A stretch of DNA of 6,542 nucleotides from Candidatus Hydrogenedentota bacterium (GTDB lineage: Bacteria > Hydrogenedentota > Hydrogenedentia > Hydrogenedentales > CAITNO01): NCBI GenBank assembly GCA_011046175.1, contig DSBB01000465.1:1-6542 (forward strand), written 5' to 3'. Each line of letters starts with the position of its first letter. Position 1 is the stretch's first letter. The notes beneath the pieces are model-generated. The model made no database searches. It was not told the DNA's origin and saw only the letters and a program-made list of their open reading frames with translations. A program made the position numbers and the translations under genes. This document shows, in pieces, positions 5,192-6,542 of this stretch.

Positions 5192-6542
5192 TCAGTTTTC
5201 ATCTTCAGGCGGCAACGCTTCCGCAATCACCTCGGCAAAATGCATCGCGGGGTGGTCGGTAATATGCGTAATCTGATGGCGGCAGCTGGCGCCCGAGGCG
5301 ACAATGCGGGTGTTTTCCGACAACGGATCGAGAAGTTGCTTGAGCGCGTTGGCAACCTGCAGACTGAGTTCGTACTTCTCTTTCATCGCGCCGAAGGCGC
5401 CCGCCATGCCGCAACAGCCGCTGTCGAGCAACATCGCGTCGTTGCCCGCCATACGTCCGGCAAGTTGGAGCATTGCGCCGGTATCGGTCAACGCCTTGGC
5501 ATGGCAGTGCGCATGGATGGCGATACCGCCGTCGAGGGGGCGCAGGGGCAGCGCGTCGGGCGCATCGCGCAGGAGCGCTTCAATGAAATGCTCGAACAGC
5601 ACCGACCGTTCCGCCGCGGCCTTCGCGCCGTCCAGACCCAGCTCGATGTACTCTTCCCGGAACATGGCATAACACGACGGCTCAAGAAAAATCACCGGCA
5701 GGTCGTTGTTCTTAAGCAGCGTGAGGTTTTGTTGCCCGAACCGGCGCGCAACGTCCAGCCGACCCATGCTGAACGCGGGACGGCCGCAACAGGCGCGTCC
5801 CTGCAACAAACGCACGCGGTATCCGGCGGCCTCGAGCACCGCCACGGCGGCGCGGCCTATGCGGGGTTCGTTATGACGCACAAAACAGTCGTCCCAAAGC
5901 AACACCTCGCCTCGCGCCGCGTCGTGGGCGACGTTGTGCCGCGCCTTGAACCACGCATCGAAACGCTGCGCAGCATACAACGGCAACGGACGCTGCGCGG
6001 CAACACCGGCGATGCGTTCCAGCAATAAACGGAAGAGCCGGTTGTCCAACATGGCGTTCGCCAGACGGGGCATACCGCTGCCCACCGCGCCCAGCAAATC
6101 CACGCGGCTCAGCAAACGCGCCCGGAACGGCGCGCCGTCGCGGCGATGGCGCGCATGAAGCAGCTCCGCTTTCAGCAACGCCATATTCACATTCGAGGGG
6201 CATTCCGTTTCGCAGGCCTTGCAGGACAGGCAATTGCTCAATGCCTGTTCCAGCGCATCGTTGACCAGCGGGTCTTCGTCGTCCACCCGCCCCTCGAGTG
6301 CGGCGCGGATAAGGTTGGCACGGCCCCGCGTGGACATGATCTCGTCGCCCGTGGCCTGATAGGTCGGGCACATGACAGGCGCGTCCTTGCGGCAGCCGCC
6401 GCAGCCGTTGCACTGTTCGAGGTTTCCCGCGAACGAGTGGTCTTTCGCGTCGAAGAGCAACACCGGCTCAAAGGGGACGGGAATATACGCGCCGTCGCCC
6501 TGGCGCAGGTCGCGATCAATGCGCCAGCGTCCAGTGTCGAAA
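5192..6542 (-). CDS. FAD/Fe-S 2-hydroxyacid-type dehydrogenase, C-terminal Fe-S part (N-terminus beyond window)
   Basis: The frame is open to the right edge, giving 449 visible residues before a TGA at 5192-5194. A GTG at 6461-6463 could look like a start, but the upstream codons continue in frame with coding-like sequence (DTGRWRIDRDL, YIPVPFEP), so it is internal. The visible part has two 4Fe-4S motifs: CNGCGGCRKDAPVMCP (Cys44, 47, 50, 58) and CLSCKACETECP (Cys104, 107, 110, 114). Two CCG-type cysteine-rich domains follow, with DDCF (Cys219), ACCGRPAF (251-252), EPSC (290), HAHCH (346) and SGCCGMAG (376-377). This order matches the C-terminal half of single-chain FAD-linked oxidase / Fe-S proteins such as D-lactate or D-2-hydroxyglutarate dehydrogenases (YdiJ-like, GlcD-GlcF fusions). 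In that family the N-terminal FAD domain oxidises a 2-hydroxyacid and the clusters pass electrons on. A stand-alone GlcF/GlpC-like subunit is the alternative. It is probably the promoter-proximal gene visible of the sulfatase unit. The exact substrate cannot be read. Confidence 0.88.
   Translation of the reverse strand, partial: FDTGRWRIDRDLRQGDGAYIPVPFEPVLLFDAKDHSFAGNLEQCNGCGGCRKDAPVMCPTYQATGDEIMSTRGRANLIRAALEGRVDDEDPLVNDALEQALSNCLSCKACETECPSNVNMALLKAELLHARHRRDGAPFRARLLSRVDLLGAVGSGMPRLANAMLDNRLFRLLLERIAGVAAQRPLPLYAAQRFDAWFKARHNVAHDAARGEVLLWDDCFVRHNEPRIGRAAVAVLEAAGYRVRLLQGRACCGRPAFSMGRLDVARRFGQQNLTLLKNNDLPVIFLEPSCYAMFREEYIELGLDGAKAAAERSVLFEHFIEALLRDAPDALPLRPLDGGIAIHAHCHAKALTDTGAMLQLAGRMAGNDAMLLDSGCCGMAGAFGAMKEKYELSLQVANALKQLLDPLSENTRIVASGASCRHQITHITDHPAMHFAEVIAEALPPEDEN

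Noticed and set aside
5186..6028. Open frame of 280 codons antisense to the Fe-S protein
   Set aside because: It overlaps conserved cysteine motifs of the real gene, and its product is low-complexity and Arg/His/Gln-rich with no family features.
6461..6463. GTG as the true start of the Fe-S protein
   Set aside because: The frame continues upstream to the window edge with coding-like residues typical of the linker between the FAD and Fe-S halves, and no Shine-Dalgarno precedes the GTG.

Overview
The window is GC-rich, gene-dense bacterial DNA with five recognisable protein genes. No RNA genes, CRISPR arrays or mobile elements were seen. The most telling features are an exported protein with a Thr-Glu-Gly-Glu repeat linker, a lipoprotein that joins a PASTA-like stretch to a beta-helix segment, and a Tat-exported sulfatase. 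Together they suggest an uncultured, polysaccharide-degrading, Gram-negative-type bacterium of the Hydrogenedentes / Lentisphaerae / Planctomycetes sort. This is an inference from domain style, not a phylogenetic result.

Layout. Positions 1-336 (minus) hold the N-terminal part of a secreted protein that runs off the left edge. A 338-bp divergent intergenic region (337-674) follows. It has a fairly good sigma70-type promoter for the leftward gene, a weaker rightward promoter, and two inverted repeats that flank the rightward promoter. Going right on the plus strand come a ribokinase (675-1595) and, after a 195-bp gap with its own candidate promoter, a 12-TM sugar-porter-family MFS transporter (1791-3242). 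Three minus-strand genes then converge on the transporter. In transcription order they are the C-terminal part of a FAD/Fe-S 2-hydroxyacid-type dehydrogenase (5192 to the right edge), a sulfatase (3791-5143) and a small lipoprotein (3250-3753). The gaps between them are 48 and 37 bp. The two converging units end only 7 bp apart.

How the genes may work together. The transporter and ribokinase look like an uptake-plus-phosphorylation module for a pentose or a similar sugar or nucleoside-derived sugar, with no Rbs-type ABC transporter in view. Several predicted sugar-contact positions in the transporter differ from E. coli XylE, so its substrate should not be assumed to be xylose. The sulfatase would remove sulfate from a substrate outside the cytoplasm, and the Fe-S protein would oxidise a 2-hydroxyacid in the cytoplasm or at the membrane. 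Their close spacing suggests co-transcription, but no pathway linking them is proven by the sequence.

I found no clear evidence of a wholly new system. The observations most worth following are the dyad symmetries around the ribokinase promoter, the altered sugar-site residues of the transporter, and the PASTA/beta-helix lipoprotein, which looks shortened.
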